Shown: positions 6,744 to 13,535, numbered from the stretch's first letter. The stretch is 15,280 nt of DNA from Microbacteriaceae bacterium UBA963 (GCA_002292955.1 DBCH01000006.1:1-15280); one strand, 5' to 3'. Notes: a model not told the origin generated them from the sequence alone. Made by a program: numbers and translations.

Positions 6744-7448
6744 GTGAATTCACCCACAGATTTGCCCGAATGGGCCCGCACCCTGGCCGTATTTGACACG
6801 GAGACCACCGGTTTGGCACCGGAGACCACTCGCATCGTAGCGGCACACGTGAGCCTGTTGGATTCTGATGGTCGGGTGAGCGAAGCACGGGACTGGCTCA
6901 TCAATCCGGGCATTGAGATTCCCGAGATTGCCACCAGCGTTCATGGCATTACTACTGAGTACGCGGTTGAGCACGGCCGGGAGCCCGCCGCGGCTATTGC
7001 CGAGATACTTGCCGTGCTTTCCGCCCACTTAGACTCCGGCATCCCCCTCGTGGCCTACAACGCCAGTTACGATTTCACCATCCTTGATCGCGAGGCAAAG
7101 CGTTACGGGCTCGACCCCCTCGGCGATGTGCGACCGGTGATTGATCCGCTCGTGATTGACAAACAGGTAGACCGCTATCGCAAGGGTAAGCGCCGCTTAG
7201 AGAACGCCGCCGCGCATTACCAGGTGTCACTCGACAACGCCCACGATGCGTCCGCGGACGCCATTGCTGCCGGTCGCATTGCACAGGCACTCGCCCGCGT
7301 CCACGCCGAGAAACTTTCGATGACCGCCCTGCAACTTCACGATGCGCAGGTGCTGTGGGCGGCGGAACAGGCGGCAAGCTTCGCGGCCTACCTGACTTCG
7401 CAGGGTAAGAAGCCCTTCGCCGACGATGGCACGTGGCCCGTTCGTTAA
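6744..7448 (+). CDS. DEDDh 3'-5' exonuclease (DNA polymerase III epsilon-like)
   Basis: The product is 234 residues. It should remove 3' nucleotides from DNA (or RNA) using two metal ions. Exo I is FDTETTG at 17-23 (Asp18, Glu20), Exo II is NASYDF at 106-111 (Asp110), and Exo III is the H-x4-D at 167-172 (His167, Asp172), which places it in the DEDDh rather than DEDDy group. HGIT at 67-70 is also typical of DnaQ-like exonucleases. It is longer than RNase T and lacks the polymerase-alpha binding tail known for E. coli epsilon as far as I can see, so it may be a stand-alone repair or processing nuclease rather than the replicative proofreader. GTG 6744 is chosen because the motif-rich domain begins soon after and a -10 hexamer sits 6 nt upstream. 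Confidence 0.9.
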   Translation: MNSPTDLPEWARTLAVFDTETTGLAPETTRIVAAHVSLLDSDGRVSEARDWLINPGIEIPEIATSVHGITTEYAVEHGREPAAAIAEILAVLSAHLDSGIPLVAYNASYDFTILDREAKRYGLDPLGDVRPVIDPLVIDKQVDRYRKGKRRLENAAAHYQVSLDNAHDASADAIAAGRIAQALARVHAEKLSMTALQLHDAQVLWAAEQAASFAAYLTSQGKKPFADDGTWPVR

Positions 7449-7453
7449 CCGGA

Positions 7454-7483
7454 AAAGGGGCACCGCGTCTGCGATGCCCCTTT
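7454..7483. terminator. Two-way intrinsic terminator between the exonuclease and L31 genes
   Basis: AAAGGGGCA (7454-7462) pairs with TGCCCCTTT (7475-7483) over 9 bp, and an inner CGC/GCG pairing with a GTCT loop extends the structure. The stem starts with an A run and ends with a T run, so each strand has a U tract. The position between two convergent stops (7448 and 7494) fits termination in both directions. Confidence 0.88.
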
Positions 7484-7493
7484 CGTGAAAGTC

Positions 7494-7751
7494 TTAGTTG
7501 CTTCCGCCGAAGCCCTTGAAGCGCTGGTTGAACTTTTCGACGCGACCGGCTGAGTCCATGATGCGCTGTTTACCCGTGTAAAACGGGTGCGAGGCGTTGC
7601 TGATTTCGACGTCGATGACGGGGTACTCGTTTCCGTCTTCCCAGGTAACCGTCTTGGAGGAGGTCGCCGTGGAACGCGTGAGGAAAGACTCACCGGATGC
7701 GAGGTCGTGAAAAACGACTGCCTGGTAATCGGGGTGAATTTCAGCCTTCAT
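7494..7751 (-). CDS. rpmE2: 50S ribosomal protein L31, type B (zinc-independent)
   Basis: The product is 85 residues, the size of type B L31. It begins MKAEIHPDYQAVVF and contains the TRST segment and the SHPFYTGKQ motif near residues 53-61, both typical of L31. It has no cysteine at all, so it lacks the zinc-binding Cys motif of type A L31. The frame is open to 7808, but ATG 7751 matches the family start and has AAGGA 8 nt upstream. Expression may be driven from a promoter in the 77-bp gap before it or by read-through from the ABC ATPase gene. No Zur-type operator (TGAAAATGATTTTCA-like) is visible, so zinc control cannot be claimed. It may be the only L31 of the organism. Confidence 0.96.
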   Translation of the reverse strand: MKAEIHPDYQAVVFHDLASGESFLTRSTATSSKTVTWEDGNEYPVIDVEISNASHPFYTGKQRIMDSAGRVEKFNQRFKGFGGSN

Positions 7752-7787
7752 GAAAAAAGTCCTTGTTGTCTGCGGAAGTTGCCGTGT

Positions 7788-7820
7788 CCGGATAATCTCC
7801 GGGGCCAACGGCTTACTTTA
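7788..7820 (-). promoter_or_regulatory. L31 leader or promoter region with a perfect 5-5-5 inverted repeat
   Basis: CCGGA-TAATC-TCCGG at 7788-7802 is a perfect inverted repeat. Reading leftward, a TAAAGT hexamer (7820-7815) could be the -10 element; the inverted repeat would then be a hairpin in a leader of about 57 nt. Alternatively GATTAT (7797-7792) is the -10, and the repeat is an operator centred on it. The two readings cannot be separated from sequence alone. Confidence 0.35.
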
Positions 7821-7828
7821 TCAGAGAT

Positions 7829-8614
7829 TTAGTAGGCGACGTGCGCCCGAAAACCGCCATCACTCGCGATCACCTCGATGCCGACTCCGTACGCAGTCGA
7901 GAGAACATCAGAAGTGACTGTCTCGAAAATGTTGCCGGCAGCGACCACCGATCCGTCTCTCAACACCAGCGCGTGCGTAAATCCAGCGGGAATCTCCTCG
8001 ATGTGGTGCGTGACCACGACAATGGCCGGTGACGAGGTTACCTGCGCAAAGGCCCCCAGCAGGCGCAGAAGGTCGGAGCGGGCCGCCATGTCAAGACCAG
8101 CGGTGGGTTCGTCGAGCAGAAGGAGCTCGGGATCCGTCATGATGGCTCGAGCCAACTGGAGGCGCTTTTGCTCGCCCTCACTGAGGCTGCCAAACGTGCG
8201 GGAGGTCAATTCTCCCAGTCCCCACTCCCCCAACACGCGACGGGCACGGCGAATGTCGATGTCGTCGATATCGCGTCCACGAGCTTGCGCAGCAGCATAG
8301 GCCGCAGACACAACGGCGTCGGAAACACTTTCTTCGGGGTCGAAGCGTTTCAACATTGCTGCAGAGGCTAGACCGATGCGCGGCCGCAACCACTCGGGGT
8401 CGGCAGTGGAGAGTTCCTCGTCGAGAACAACCGCGCGCCCCGAACTGGGCAGATCCCAGCCGGCGAGAATCTCGAGAATGCTGGTCTTTCCCGAGCCGTT
8501 GGGACCCAAAACAACCCATCGTTCCCGCGAATCCACTTTCCAAGACACGTCGCGCAGGATCGGTCTCCCACCGCGCTGAAGAGAGACGTGGTCAAACTCA
8601 AGAACTCGGGTCAT
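7829..8614 (-). CDS. Orphan ABC-type ATP-binding protein
   Basis: The product is 261 residues with one nucleotide-binding domain. Walker A is GPNGSGKT at 37-44, Walker B ends LLLLDEP with Asp168 and Glu169, and the switch histidine is in VVVTHH at 199-204. Two residues are unusual: the signature is LSEGE (144-148) instead of LSGGQ, and the usual Q-loop glutamine is missing (IGLASAAML at 80-88). It resembles the ModF-like branch (IGMVSS in that loop, from memory). No membrane partner is encoded nearby, so a transport role is unproven. The ATG at 8614 lacks a Shine-Dalgarno sequence but has TACGAT ending exactly 6 nt upstream. It is divergent from serB, and rpmE2 follows it on the same strand after 77 bp. 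Confidence 0.88.
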   Translation of the reverse strand: MTRVLEFDHVSLQRGGRPILRDVSWKVDSRERWVVLGPNGSGKTSILEILAGWDLPSSGRAVVLDEELSTADPEWLRPRIGLASAAMLKRFDPEESVSDAVVSAAYAAAQARGRDIDDIDIRRARRVLGEWGLGELTSRTFGSLSEGEQKRLQLARAIMTDPELLLLDEPTAGLDMAARSDLLRLLGAFAQVTSSPAIVVVTHHIEEIPAGFTHALVLRDGSVVAAGNIFETVTSDVLSTAYGVGIEVIASDGGFRAHVAY

Positions 8615-8620
8615 ATGCTC

Positions 8621-8626
8621 ATCGTA
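8621..8626 (-). promoter_or_regulatory. -10 hexamer of a likely leaderless promoter for the ABC ATPase gene
   Basis: Reading leftward, TACGAT is followed by 6 nt (GAGCAT) and the ATG at 8614. No ribosome binding site lies between them, and no clear -35 is seen. Confidence 0.5.
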
Positions 8627-8685
8627 ATCAGCCCACAGCTCGAGCAGGGCACGTTGATCTCCACGGGCCAGACGGGCACCTGCCG

Positions 8686-8691
8686 TAAGGT
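8686..8691 (+). promoter_or_regulatory. -10 hexamer (or weak ribosome binding site) of serB
   Basis: TAAGGT is followed by 7 nt (TAGAAAC) and the ATG at 8699. The AAGG inside it could instead act as a weak Shine-Dalgarno sequence, so this one is ambiguous. The spacing matches the other leaderless candidates in the window. Confidence 0.4.
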
Positions 8692-8698
8692 TAGAAAC

Positions 8699-9361
8699 AT
8701 GGAGAGGCGTCTGGGGAGAAAGCTCGTTGTCCTCGACGCCGACTCAACTCTGATCGATAACGAGGTCATCGAACTGTTGGCCGCGGAGGCCGGCAGTCTC
8801 GACACTGTTGCCGACATCACCGAGCGCGCGATGAGCGGGGAGCTCGACTTCGCTGAGAGTCTTCGCGAGCGTGCCGCCACGTTGAGCGGACTAACGCCCG
8901 AGGCAATTGCTCGAGTGCAGGCCCAGATTTCGGTTACCCCGGGAGTCGCCGACCTTATCGCGGCGGTGCACGACGAGGACGGCTGGGTGTGCGTTGTCTC
9001 GGGTGGCTTTCACGAAGTCCTGGACCCTGTTGCTCAGGCACTGGGGATAAACGCGTGGCGTGCCAACCGTCTTGAGACGGCTTCGGACGGTTCGCTGAGT
9101 GGCAGGGTTTCCGGGCCGATTGTCGACGCAGCGGCCAAGGCTGAGGCGCTCGAAGCGTGGGCGAGCGAAGGAAACTTTCGACGCGAGGACACCGTGGCCA
9201 TCGGAGACGGCGCCAATGACCTCGCCATGATGTCGGTGGCGGGTCTCTCCATCGCCTTTTGTGCCAAGCCCATCGTTCGAGACCACGCGCATGTTGCCAT
9301 CGATGTGCGTGATATGCGCCAGGCGATAGAACTGATTGGTGTGGCGGCTCGAACCGGATAG
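8699..9361 (+). CDS. serB: Phosphoserine phosphatase (HAD superfamily)
   Basis: The product is 220 residues. It hydrolyses O-phospho-L-serine to serine, the last step of serine biosynthesis, in the cytoplasm. HAD motif I is DADST at 13-17 (nucleophile Asp13, acid Asp15), motif II is SGGF at 101-104, the motif III lysine is Lys147, and motif IV is GDGANDLAMM at 169-178 (Asp170, Asp174). VIELLA and the cap region match SerB. The N-terminal ACT domains of many actinobacterial SerB2 proteins are absent, so this is the minimal catalytic form. The frame is open to 8588, but that part overlaps the divergent ABC gene and is not SerB-like; ATG 8699 is better. The stop is 30 bp from the convergent fabG stop with no obvious terminator between. 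Confidence 0.92.
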   Translation: MERRLGRKLVVLDADSTLIDNEVIELLAAEAGSLDTVADITERAMSGELDFAESLRERAATLSGLTPEAIARVQAQISVTPGVADLIAAVHDEDGWVCVVSGGFHEVLDPVAQALGINAWRANRLETASDGSLSGRVSGPIVDAAAKAEALEAWASEGNFRREDTVAIGDGANDLAMMSVAGLSIAFCAKPIVRDHAHVAIDVRDMRQAIELIGVAARTG

Positions 9362-9391
9362 ATCAGGAGGACCGCGAGTCTGCTGCGTCGG

Positions 9392-10099
9392 CTAGTGGCC
9401 CATGCCGAGTCCGCCGTCTACGGGAATGACGGCGCCTGAGATGTAGCCTGCGTCGTCGCCCGCGAGCCAGACCACGACTTTCGCCACCTCGGCCGGTTGG
9501 GCAAAGCGACCGGCCGGAATGTTGCGCTTGTACTCGACCTGCTGGTCCTCCGGGAGTGCCGCGGTCATGTCGGTTTCAATGAATCCGGGAGCCACCACGT
9601 TGGCGGTGATACCGCGTGAACCCAACTCACGCGTCAGACTGCGCGCCATGCCCACCAGAGCACTCTTGGAGGCAGCGTAGTTCACCTGCCCGGCTGATCC
9701 GTAGAGGCCGACGACACTGCTGATCAGAATGATGCGACCGAACTTGGCCTTGAGCATGCCTTTGGTTGCCCGCTTCACCACGCGGAACGAACCACCCAGA
9801 TTGGTGTTGACCACGTCATCAAAGTCATCGTCCGACATGCGCATCACAAGGGTGTCGCGAGTGATACCTGCGTTGGCAACAAGCACCTCGATCGGACCCA
9901 GCTTCTCCTCGACCTCGGCGAACGCGCGATCGAGGCTGCCGCCGTCCGTCACATCGGCGATGACCGTGAGGCTCCCCGCCGGTCCCGCACCGTTTCTCGC
10001 GGTCACGGCAACACGGTGCCCGGCGGCAACGAACTCCTCGGCGAGGCTGTAGCCGATCCCCCGGTTGCCACCGGTGATGAGGACGGTTCGTGCGGTCAT
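9392..10099 (-). CDS. fabG: 3-oxoacyl-[acyl-carrier-protein] reductase (short-chain dehydrogenase)
   Basis: The product is 235 residues. It reduces 3-oxoacyl-ACP with NADPH in fatty acid elongation. The cofactor motif is TGGNRGIG at 9-16, followed by ANAG at 75-78, Asn100, Ser128 in SSVVG, and YAASK at 141-145 (Tyr141, Lys145), completing the Asn-Ser-Tyr-Lys tetrad. The PGFIETDM segment (about 171-178) and the GAVIPVDGG end are typical of FabG. The start has AAAGG 6 nt upstream, and TATGCT (10134-10129, reading leftward) could be its -10 element. The family is broad, but length and motif details favour FabG over other reductases. There is no inhA or other fatty acid gene next to it, unlike mycobacteria. 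Confidence 0.88.
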   Translation of the reverse strand: MTARTVLITGGNRGIGYSLAEEFVAAGHRVAVTARNGAGPAGSLTVIADVTDGGSLDRAFAEVEEKLGPIEVLVANAGITRDTLVMRMSDDDFDDVVNTNLGGSFRVVKRATKGMLKAKFGRIILISSVVGLYGSAGQVNYAASKSALVGMARSLTRELGSRGITANVVAPGFIETDMTAALPEDQQVEYKRNIPAGRFAQPAEVAKVVVWLAGDDAGYISGAVIPVDGGLGMGH

Positions 10100-10128
10100 G
10101 TGGCGCCTTTCGGTGTGCTAACGCACCC

Positions 10129-10144
10129 AGCATAGCCGTAGGCT
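10129..10144. promoter_or_regulatory. Back-to-back -10 elements of fabG and the DUF3099 gene
   Basis: Leftward, TATGCT (10134-10129) would give fabG a leader of about 25 nt with its ribosome binding site. Rightward, TAGGCT (10139-10144) would give the DUF3099 gene a leader of about 28 nt. The two elements are 4 bp apart, so the promoters would compete for polymerase. A small palindrome, AGCC-GTA-GGCT (10134-10144), lies between and across them. Confidence 0.35.
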
Positions 10145-10178
10145 TATGGAGACCCCCCTATCGTCAGCGAGGCACCGC

Positions 10179-10514
10179 ATGCGTTCCAAGCTCCCCTCCG
10201 TAACCACCCTTCAAGCTTCCCCCACTGATGAACGACGCGTGCGCTTCATCAAGTACACCGTGGCGATGACCATTCGTGTCGTGTGCATCGTTCTGATGGT
10301 GTTTGTCGAGGGTTGGTGGCTTCTGGTGTGTGCCGCGGGAGCTGTCTTCCTCCCCTACTTTGCGGTGATTATTGCTAACGCGGTGCGAATAGGCGACGCG
10401 CCTGAGGTGGTGCGACCCGGCCCACTGATGCTGAGCCCTGGAGTGACGGAACCCCTGCCGACGGAATCGGTCAACTCCGAGAGGGCGACCCCCTTGTCGG
10501 AAGAGCGTCGGTGA
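10179..10514 (+). CDS. DUF3099 family small membrane protein
   Basis: The product is 111 residues from ATG 10179. It has the DUF3099 pattern: a short S-V-T-T-L segment, SPTDERR at 14-20, then two hydrophobic helices at about 27-42 and 47-67. The C-terminal 40 residues are polar and Pro/Glu/Ser-rich. It should be an integral membrane protein of unknown function, found in Actinobacteria. The frame also has an ATG at 10146, but GAGG at 10169-10172 is 6 nt before 10179 and the 10179 start gives the usual family N terminus, so 10179 is preferred. Its stop overlaps the start of the SURF1 gene (GTGA), so the two are translationally coupled. Confidence 0.82.
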   Translation: MRSKLPSVTTLQASPTDERRVRFIKYTVAMTIRVVCIVLMVFVEGWWLLVCAAGAVFLPYFAVIIANAVRIGDAPEVVRPGPLMLSPGVTEPLPTESVNSERATPLSEERR

Positions 10515-11362
10515 CGCAGCGCGCCGCACAGGGAACCGACACCGCCACCGAAGTTTCTGGGTGGCGACGGTGGTTTGCTTACGCAGCACTCACCGCGATT
10601 TTCGGAACAGCATGCGTGGGTTTGGGCATCTGGCAGCTCGATAGGCGCGAAGAGACGGTAGCTGAAATCACGAAGGTGCAGGCCAATTACGACGCCGCAC
10701 CGGTTGCGCTGGAAGAACTGGTGCCGACCCCGGAAAGTGCCGACCCCGAGGCGGAGTGGCGCCCCGTCGTGGTGGAAGGCACCTATTCGGTGGCCGACCA
10801 AGTACTCGTGCGAAATCGATCCTCCGAGCAAGGCACCGGTTTTGAGATTCTGACTCCCCTGGTCACCGATGACGGAACCGTGTTTGTCGTTGATCGTGGC
10901 TGGATTGACAAAGACGCCACCGGTACTGGCCCAGCGGCCGTTCCCGCGCCACCCGACGGTTCTGTGCGGGTGACAGCACGGCTCCGAACGGGTGAACGAA
11001 GCATCCCCGGTCAGTCCGCTTCGGCAAACCTCGTGCCCACGATTGAGCTGGGTGCCTTGGCGAGCAGATGGGGTGTGCCCGTCTATTCGCACTTCTATGG
11101 CGAGATGATGAGCGAGAGCCCCGCTGCGGCTGCGGGGGCTCCGCTCGCTAAACCTTCAACAAGTGAGGGCAACCACTTGAGCTATGCCTTCCAATGGATG
11201 GCATTTGCGCTACTTGGCATTATTGCTCTGCTGTGGGCTGTGCGACGCGAACGACGTATTCGAGCCGGCATTCCTGAGCGACCGCGTTCGTCGAACCGCA
11301 CGCGGCGGGACGATTCTGCTGCCGAAGACGAACTCGTGGATGAGTGGCGCTCGCGAGGCTAG
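10511..11362 (+). CDS. SURF1 family cytochrome oxidase assembly protein
   Basis: The product is 283 residues. SURF1 proteins help mature cytochrome c oxidase, probably by handling heme a. The first membrane helix is at about 22-40 and runs into the LGIWQLDRR motif at 38-46. The middle extracellular domain has the family's LVRNR (99-103), LTPL (114-117) and VDRGW (127-131) signatures, and HLSYAFQW (222-229) begins the second membrane helix (about 227-243). A basic, then acidic C-terminal tail faces the cytoplasm. The GTG start at 10511 overlaps the DUF3099 stop. The other heme a genes (ctaA, ctaB) and oxidase subunits are not in the window. Its stop TAG is part of a likely -10 element for bioY. 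Confidence 0.92.
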   Translation: MTQRAAQGTDTATEVSGWRRWFAYAALTAIFGTACVGLGIWQLDRREETVAEITKVQANYDAAPVALEELVPTPESADPEAEWRPVVVEGTYSVADQVLVRNRSSEQGTGFEILTPLVTDDGTVFVVDRGWIDKDATGTGPAAVPAPPDGSVRVTARLRTGERSIPGQSASANLVPTIELGALASRWGVPVYSHFYGEMMSESPAAAAGAPLAKPSTSEGNHLSYAFQWMAFALLGIIALLWAVRRERRIRAGIPERPRSSNRTRRDDSAAEDELVDEWRSRG

Positions 11363-11403
11363 GATAGAGAAAAATCGGCGCCTCCGCGCCCCCGATTGAG
11401 GAG
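11360..11403 (+). promoter_or_regulatory. bioY promoter and leader hairpin abutting the ribosome binding site
   Basis: TAGGAT at 11360-11365 (sharing the SURF1 stop codon) is a good -10 match and predicts a start near 11372. The leader then folds: AATCGG-CGC (11373-11381) pairs with GCG and CCGATT (11386-11388 and 11392-11397), leaving a 3-nt CCC bulge and a CTCC-type loop. The hairpin ends one base before the GAGGAG ribosome binding site (11398-11403), which is itself 4 nt from the ATG. It lacks a T tract, so it is not a typical terminator. It could limit transcription start, mRNA decay or ribosome access. No BioQ or BirA operator is recognised. Confidence 0.4.
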
Positions 11404-11407
11404 TCAC

Positions 11408-12025
11408 ATGTCTAACTCTCTGGCCCTTCGGAGCCCCGTACTTATCGACCGCCTCGGCGCACGAAACGTAGCGATTAGTGCTGTGTACGTGGTGCTGAGC
11501 GTTGCGCTTATTGCCGGAGCAGCGCAGATTACGATTCCATTGTGGCCCGTTCCCGTGACCGGCCAGTCGTTCGCCGTTCTTCTCGTGGGCGCGTCACTCG
11601 GTCCTATCCGGGCCGGAATAGCGACGTCCGTGTATCTTCTCCTCGCGGTTGCCGGCCTTCCGGTACTGGCCGCCCAGCCGGATGGCTCACACACGACGGG
11701 TCTCGCCGTGCTCGCACTCCCCACGCTCGGCTACCTCATCGGCTTCATCTTGGCGTCGGTGGCTCTGGGCTGGTTTGCCAAGTTGGCCTGGGACCGTAAA
11801 GTACTCAAAGCTTTCATCGCGTTTTTGGTGGCTGAGGCGATTATCTATGCGTGTGGTCTTCCCGTGCTCGCTGCTTACTTGGCGGCAAACGGGCTACCCG
11901 CAGATGCCGGAACCGTCTTCTCTCTGGGCCTCACCCCGTTTATCTTGGGCGACCTGATCAAGGCACTTTTGGCGGGTGCGCTGCTTCCGCTCACGTGGAA
12001 GCTGGTCAACCGCAAGGCTTCCTAG
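11408..12025 (+). CDS. bioY: BioY, biotin-binding S component of an ECF transporter
   Basis: The product is 205 residues and strongly hydrophobic, with about six membrane helices. BioY captures biotin from outside and works with an energy-coupling module (ATPase BioM/EcfA and BioN/EcfT). Family marks are WPVPVTGQSF at about 46-55, the GASLGPIRAG segment near 63-72, YLLLAVAGLPV near 77-87, and GYLIGF near 108-113. The ATG at 11408 is chosen over the one at 11396 because GAGGAG (11398-11403) is 4 nt upstream. No bioM or bioN lies next to it, so the coupling module is encoded elsewhere or shared, or BioY acts alone as reported for some species. It has its own apparent promoter and leader hairpin. 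Confidence 0.93.
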   Translation: MSNSLALRSPVLIDRLGARNVAISAVYVVLSVALIAGAAQITIPLWPVPVTGQSFAVLLVGASLGPIRAGIATSVYLLLAVAGLPVLAAQPDGSHTTGLAVLALPTLGYLIGFILASVALGWFAKLAWDRKVLKAFIAFLVAEAIIYACGLPVLAAYLAANGLPADAGTVFSLGLTPFILGDLIKALLAGALLPLTWKLVNRKAS

Positions 12026-12037
12026 TCGCACGGATCA

Positions 12038-12076
12038 CACAGGACGCCGCTCACGCACCGTGGGTGGCGTCCTGTG
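12038..12076. terminator. Long hairpin between bioY and the suf operon (probable two-way terminator)
   Basis: CACAGGACGCC (12038-12048) pairs perfectly with GGCGTCCTGTG (12066-12076) over 11 bp, and the loop contains a second small stem, CACG-CAC-CGTG (12052-12062). It lies in the 95-bp gap between the convergent stops of bioY (12025) and sufT (12121). There is no T tract on either side, which is common for GC-rich actinobacterial terminators but lowers certainty. Confidence 0.7.
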
Positions 12077-12120
12077 CTGTGTTGAGCACGTTCGAAAACG
12101 CCGTCACGGACCCGGGGTTG

Positions 12121-12447
12121 TTAGATTGAGAACCCCAGTGCGCGCATCATGTCGCGGCCTTCGTCAGAAATCTTCTCCTGGCCCCACGGCGGCATCCACA
12201 CCCAGTTGATGCGAAACGCATCTACGACACTGTCAAGTGCCTGAGCGGTCTGCTCCTCGATGACGTCGGTCAGCGGGCACCCTGCGCTGGTCAGGGTCAT
12301 GTGAATAACAAGAGCGTTGTTCTCGTCGTCCCACGACAGGTCATAGATCAGACCGAGGTCGACAATGTTGATACCCAACTCGGGGTCGACAACCTCTTTG
12401 AGCGCGTCGATGCAGGCGTTGTACTTCTCGTCGGAGAGTGCGCTCAT
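12121..12447 (-). CDS. sufT: Metal-sulfur cluster assembly factor SufT (MIP18/DUF59 family)
   Basis: The product is 108 residues, almost entirely one MIP18/DUF59 domain. These proteins help mature or deliver Fe-S clusters to client proteins. DPELGINIVDLGLIY at 21-35 is the family hallmark, and TSAGCPL at 53-59 holds the conserved Cys57 that binds or passes the cluster. WMPPW near residues 83-87 replaces the usual 'W.P.W' closing motif found in this family. The ATG overlaps the sufC stop (ATGA), so it is the last, coupled gene of the suf operon. PaaD-like is the alternative name, but the suf context decides for SufT. Confidence 0.92.
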   Translation of the reverse strand: MSALSDEKYNACIDALKEVVDPELGINIVDLGLIYDLSWDDENNALVIHMTLTSAGCPLTDVIEEQTAQALDSVVDAFRINWVWMPPWGQEKISDEGRDMMRALGFSI

Positions 12448-13205
12448 GCTTCGGCCGTTTCGGTAAAGCGGTCGTAGCCTTCGGCCTCGAGTCGATCTGC
12501 CAATGCCGGGCCACCCTCTTCAGCAATACGACCGTTGACAAACACGTGCACGAAGTCGGGCTTGATGTAGCGAAGGATTCGCGTGTAGTGGGTAATCAGC
12601 AACACTCCCAGTCCGGTTTCCTCCTTGACGCGGTTCACGCCTTCGCTCACGACGCGGAGGGCATCGACATCGAGACCCGAGTCCGTCTCGTCGAGAACGG
12701 CCATCTTTGGTTTGAGTAGGTCAAGTTGAACAATCTCATGGCGCTTCTTCTCGCCGCCCGAGAAGCCCTCGTTCACACTGCGCTCGCCAAAGCTGGGGTC
12801 CATGCGCATGTCTGACATCGACTTCTTGACGTCCTTGACCCACGTGCGAATGGGCGGAGCGGCTCCGTCGATTGCCGTCTTTGCGGTGCGCAGAAAGTTA
12901 CTGACGGCAACGCCCGGGATTTCAACCGGATACTGCATTGCCAAAAACAGACCCGAACGGGCGCGTTCGTCAACACTCATCTCGAGCACGTTCTGGCCGT
13001 CGAAATCGATGCTGCCCTTGGTCACCGTGTACTTGGGGTGCCCGGCAATTGTGTACGCCAGCGTGGACTTGCCCGAACCGTTGGGGCCCATGACGGCGTG
13101 AGTTTCACCAGAGTTGATGACCATGTCGACCCCGCGCAGAATCTCCAGTGGTCCGTTGTCGGTTTCTACAGTGACGTGGAGGTCGGTAATTGTGAGCGTT
13201 GACAT
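12444..13205 (-). CDS. sufC: Fe-S cluster assembly ATPase SufC
   Basis: The product is 253 residues, normal for SufC. It is the ATPase of the SufBCD scaffold, which builds Fe-S clusters in the cytoplasm. Walker A is GPNGSGKST at 40-48, the Q-loop Gln is 91, the signature is the SufC-type FSGGEKKR at 148-155, Walker B ends LDE with Asp172 and Glu173, and His206 is the switch histidine. ETDSGLD (173-179) is typical of SufC rather than of transporters. It starts 3 bp after the Rieske gene stop and its stop overlaps sufT. Confidence 0.96.
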   Translation of the reverse strand: MSTLTITDLHVTVETDNGPLEILRGVDMVINSGETHAVMGPNGSGKSTLAYTIAGHPKYTVTKGSIDFDGQNVLEMSVDERARSGLFLAMQYPVEIPGVAVSNFLRTAKTAIDGAAPPIRTWVKDVKKSMSDMRMDPSFGERSVNEGFSGGEKKRHEIVQLDLLKPKMAVLDETDSGLDVDALRVVSEGVNRVKEETGLGVLLITHYTRILRYIKPDFVHVFVNGRIAEEGGPALADRLEAEGYDRFTETAEA

Positions 13206-13208
13206 AAT

Positions 13209-13535
13209 CTAAATCACCTTCGGGGTCGTGGGGTCGATAAATATATTTCCGTCACGCACCGCAACGGAGAAAACAGGGACGGGCTCGAACGCGGGAAGAC
13301 TCAGGGGTTTCCCGCTGGTGAGTTCGAACTGAGAACCGTGAGCCCAGCACTCGAGCGTGCCGTCTTCCACAAAACCCTCGGAGAGCGAGATGTCTCCATG
13401 GGTGCACGTGTCACCAATGGCATGAACCGTTCCGGTCGAGTCCAGAACCAGAGCCACGGGGATCTGACCCACCACGACACGCTTAGCGCGGTCTACAACG
13501 AGGTCATCGAGGGCGCAGACAAGCTCTTCGCTCAT
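13209..13535 (-). CDS. Rieske [2Fe-2S] ferredoxin-type protein of the suf operon
   Basis: The product is 108 residues, a single Rieske domain with no membrane segment. The cluster ligands are C-x-H at Cys44 and His46 and C-x2-H at Cys63 and His66. It resembles the ferredoxin components of non-heme dioxygenases (NirD/BphF-like), often labelled 'non-heme iron oxygenase ferredoxin subunit' in actinobacteria. The ATG overlaps the sufD stop (ATGA) and sufC follows after 3 bp, so it is embedded in the suf operon. Its place between sufD and sufC suggests electron supply to, or use as an acceptor in, cluster assembly; that role is inferred. No oxygenase gene is nearby. Confidence 0.92.
   Translation of the reverse strand: MSEELVCALDDLVVDRAKRVVVGQIPVALVLDSTGTVHAIGDTCTHGDISLSEGFVEDGTLECWAHGSQFELTSGKPLSLPAFEPVPVFSVAVRDGNIFIDPTTPKVI

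Noticed and set aside
7752..7808. 19-residue extension of L31.
   Set aside because: The family starts at MKAEIHP, and a good ribosome binding site sits before that ATG.
8588..8698. 37-residue extension of SerB.
   Set aside because: It overlaps the divergent ABC ATPase start and shows no ACT domain.
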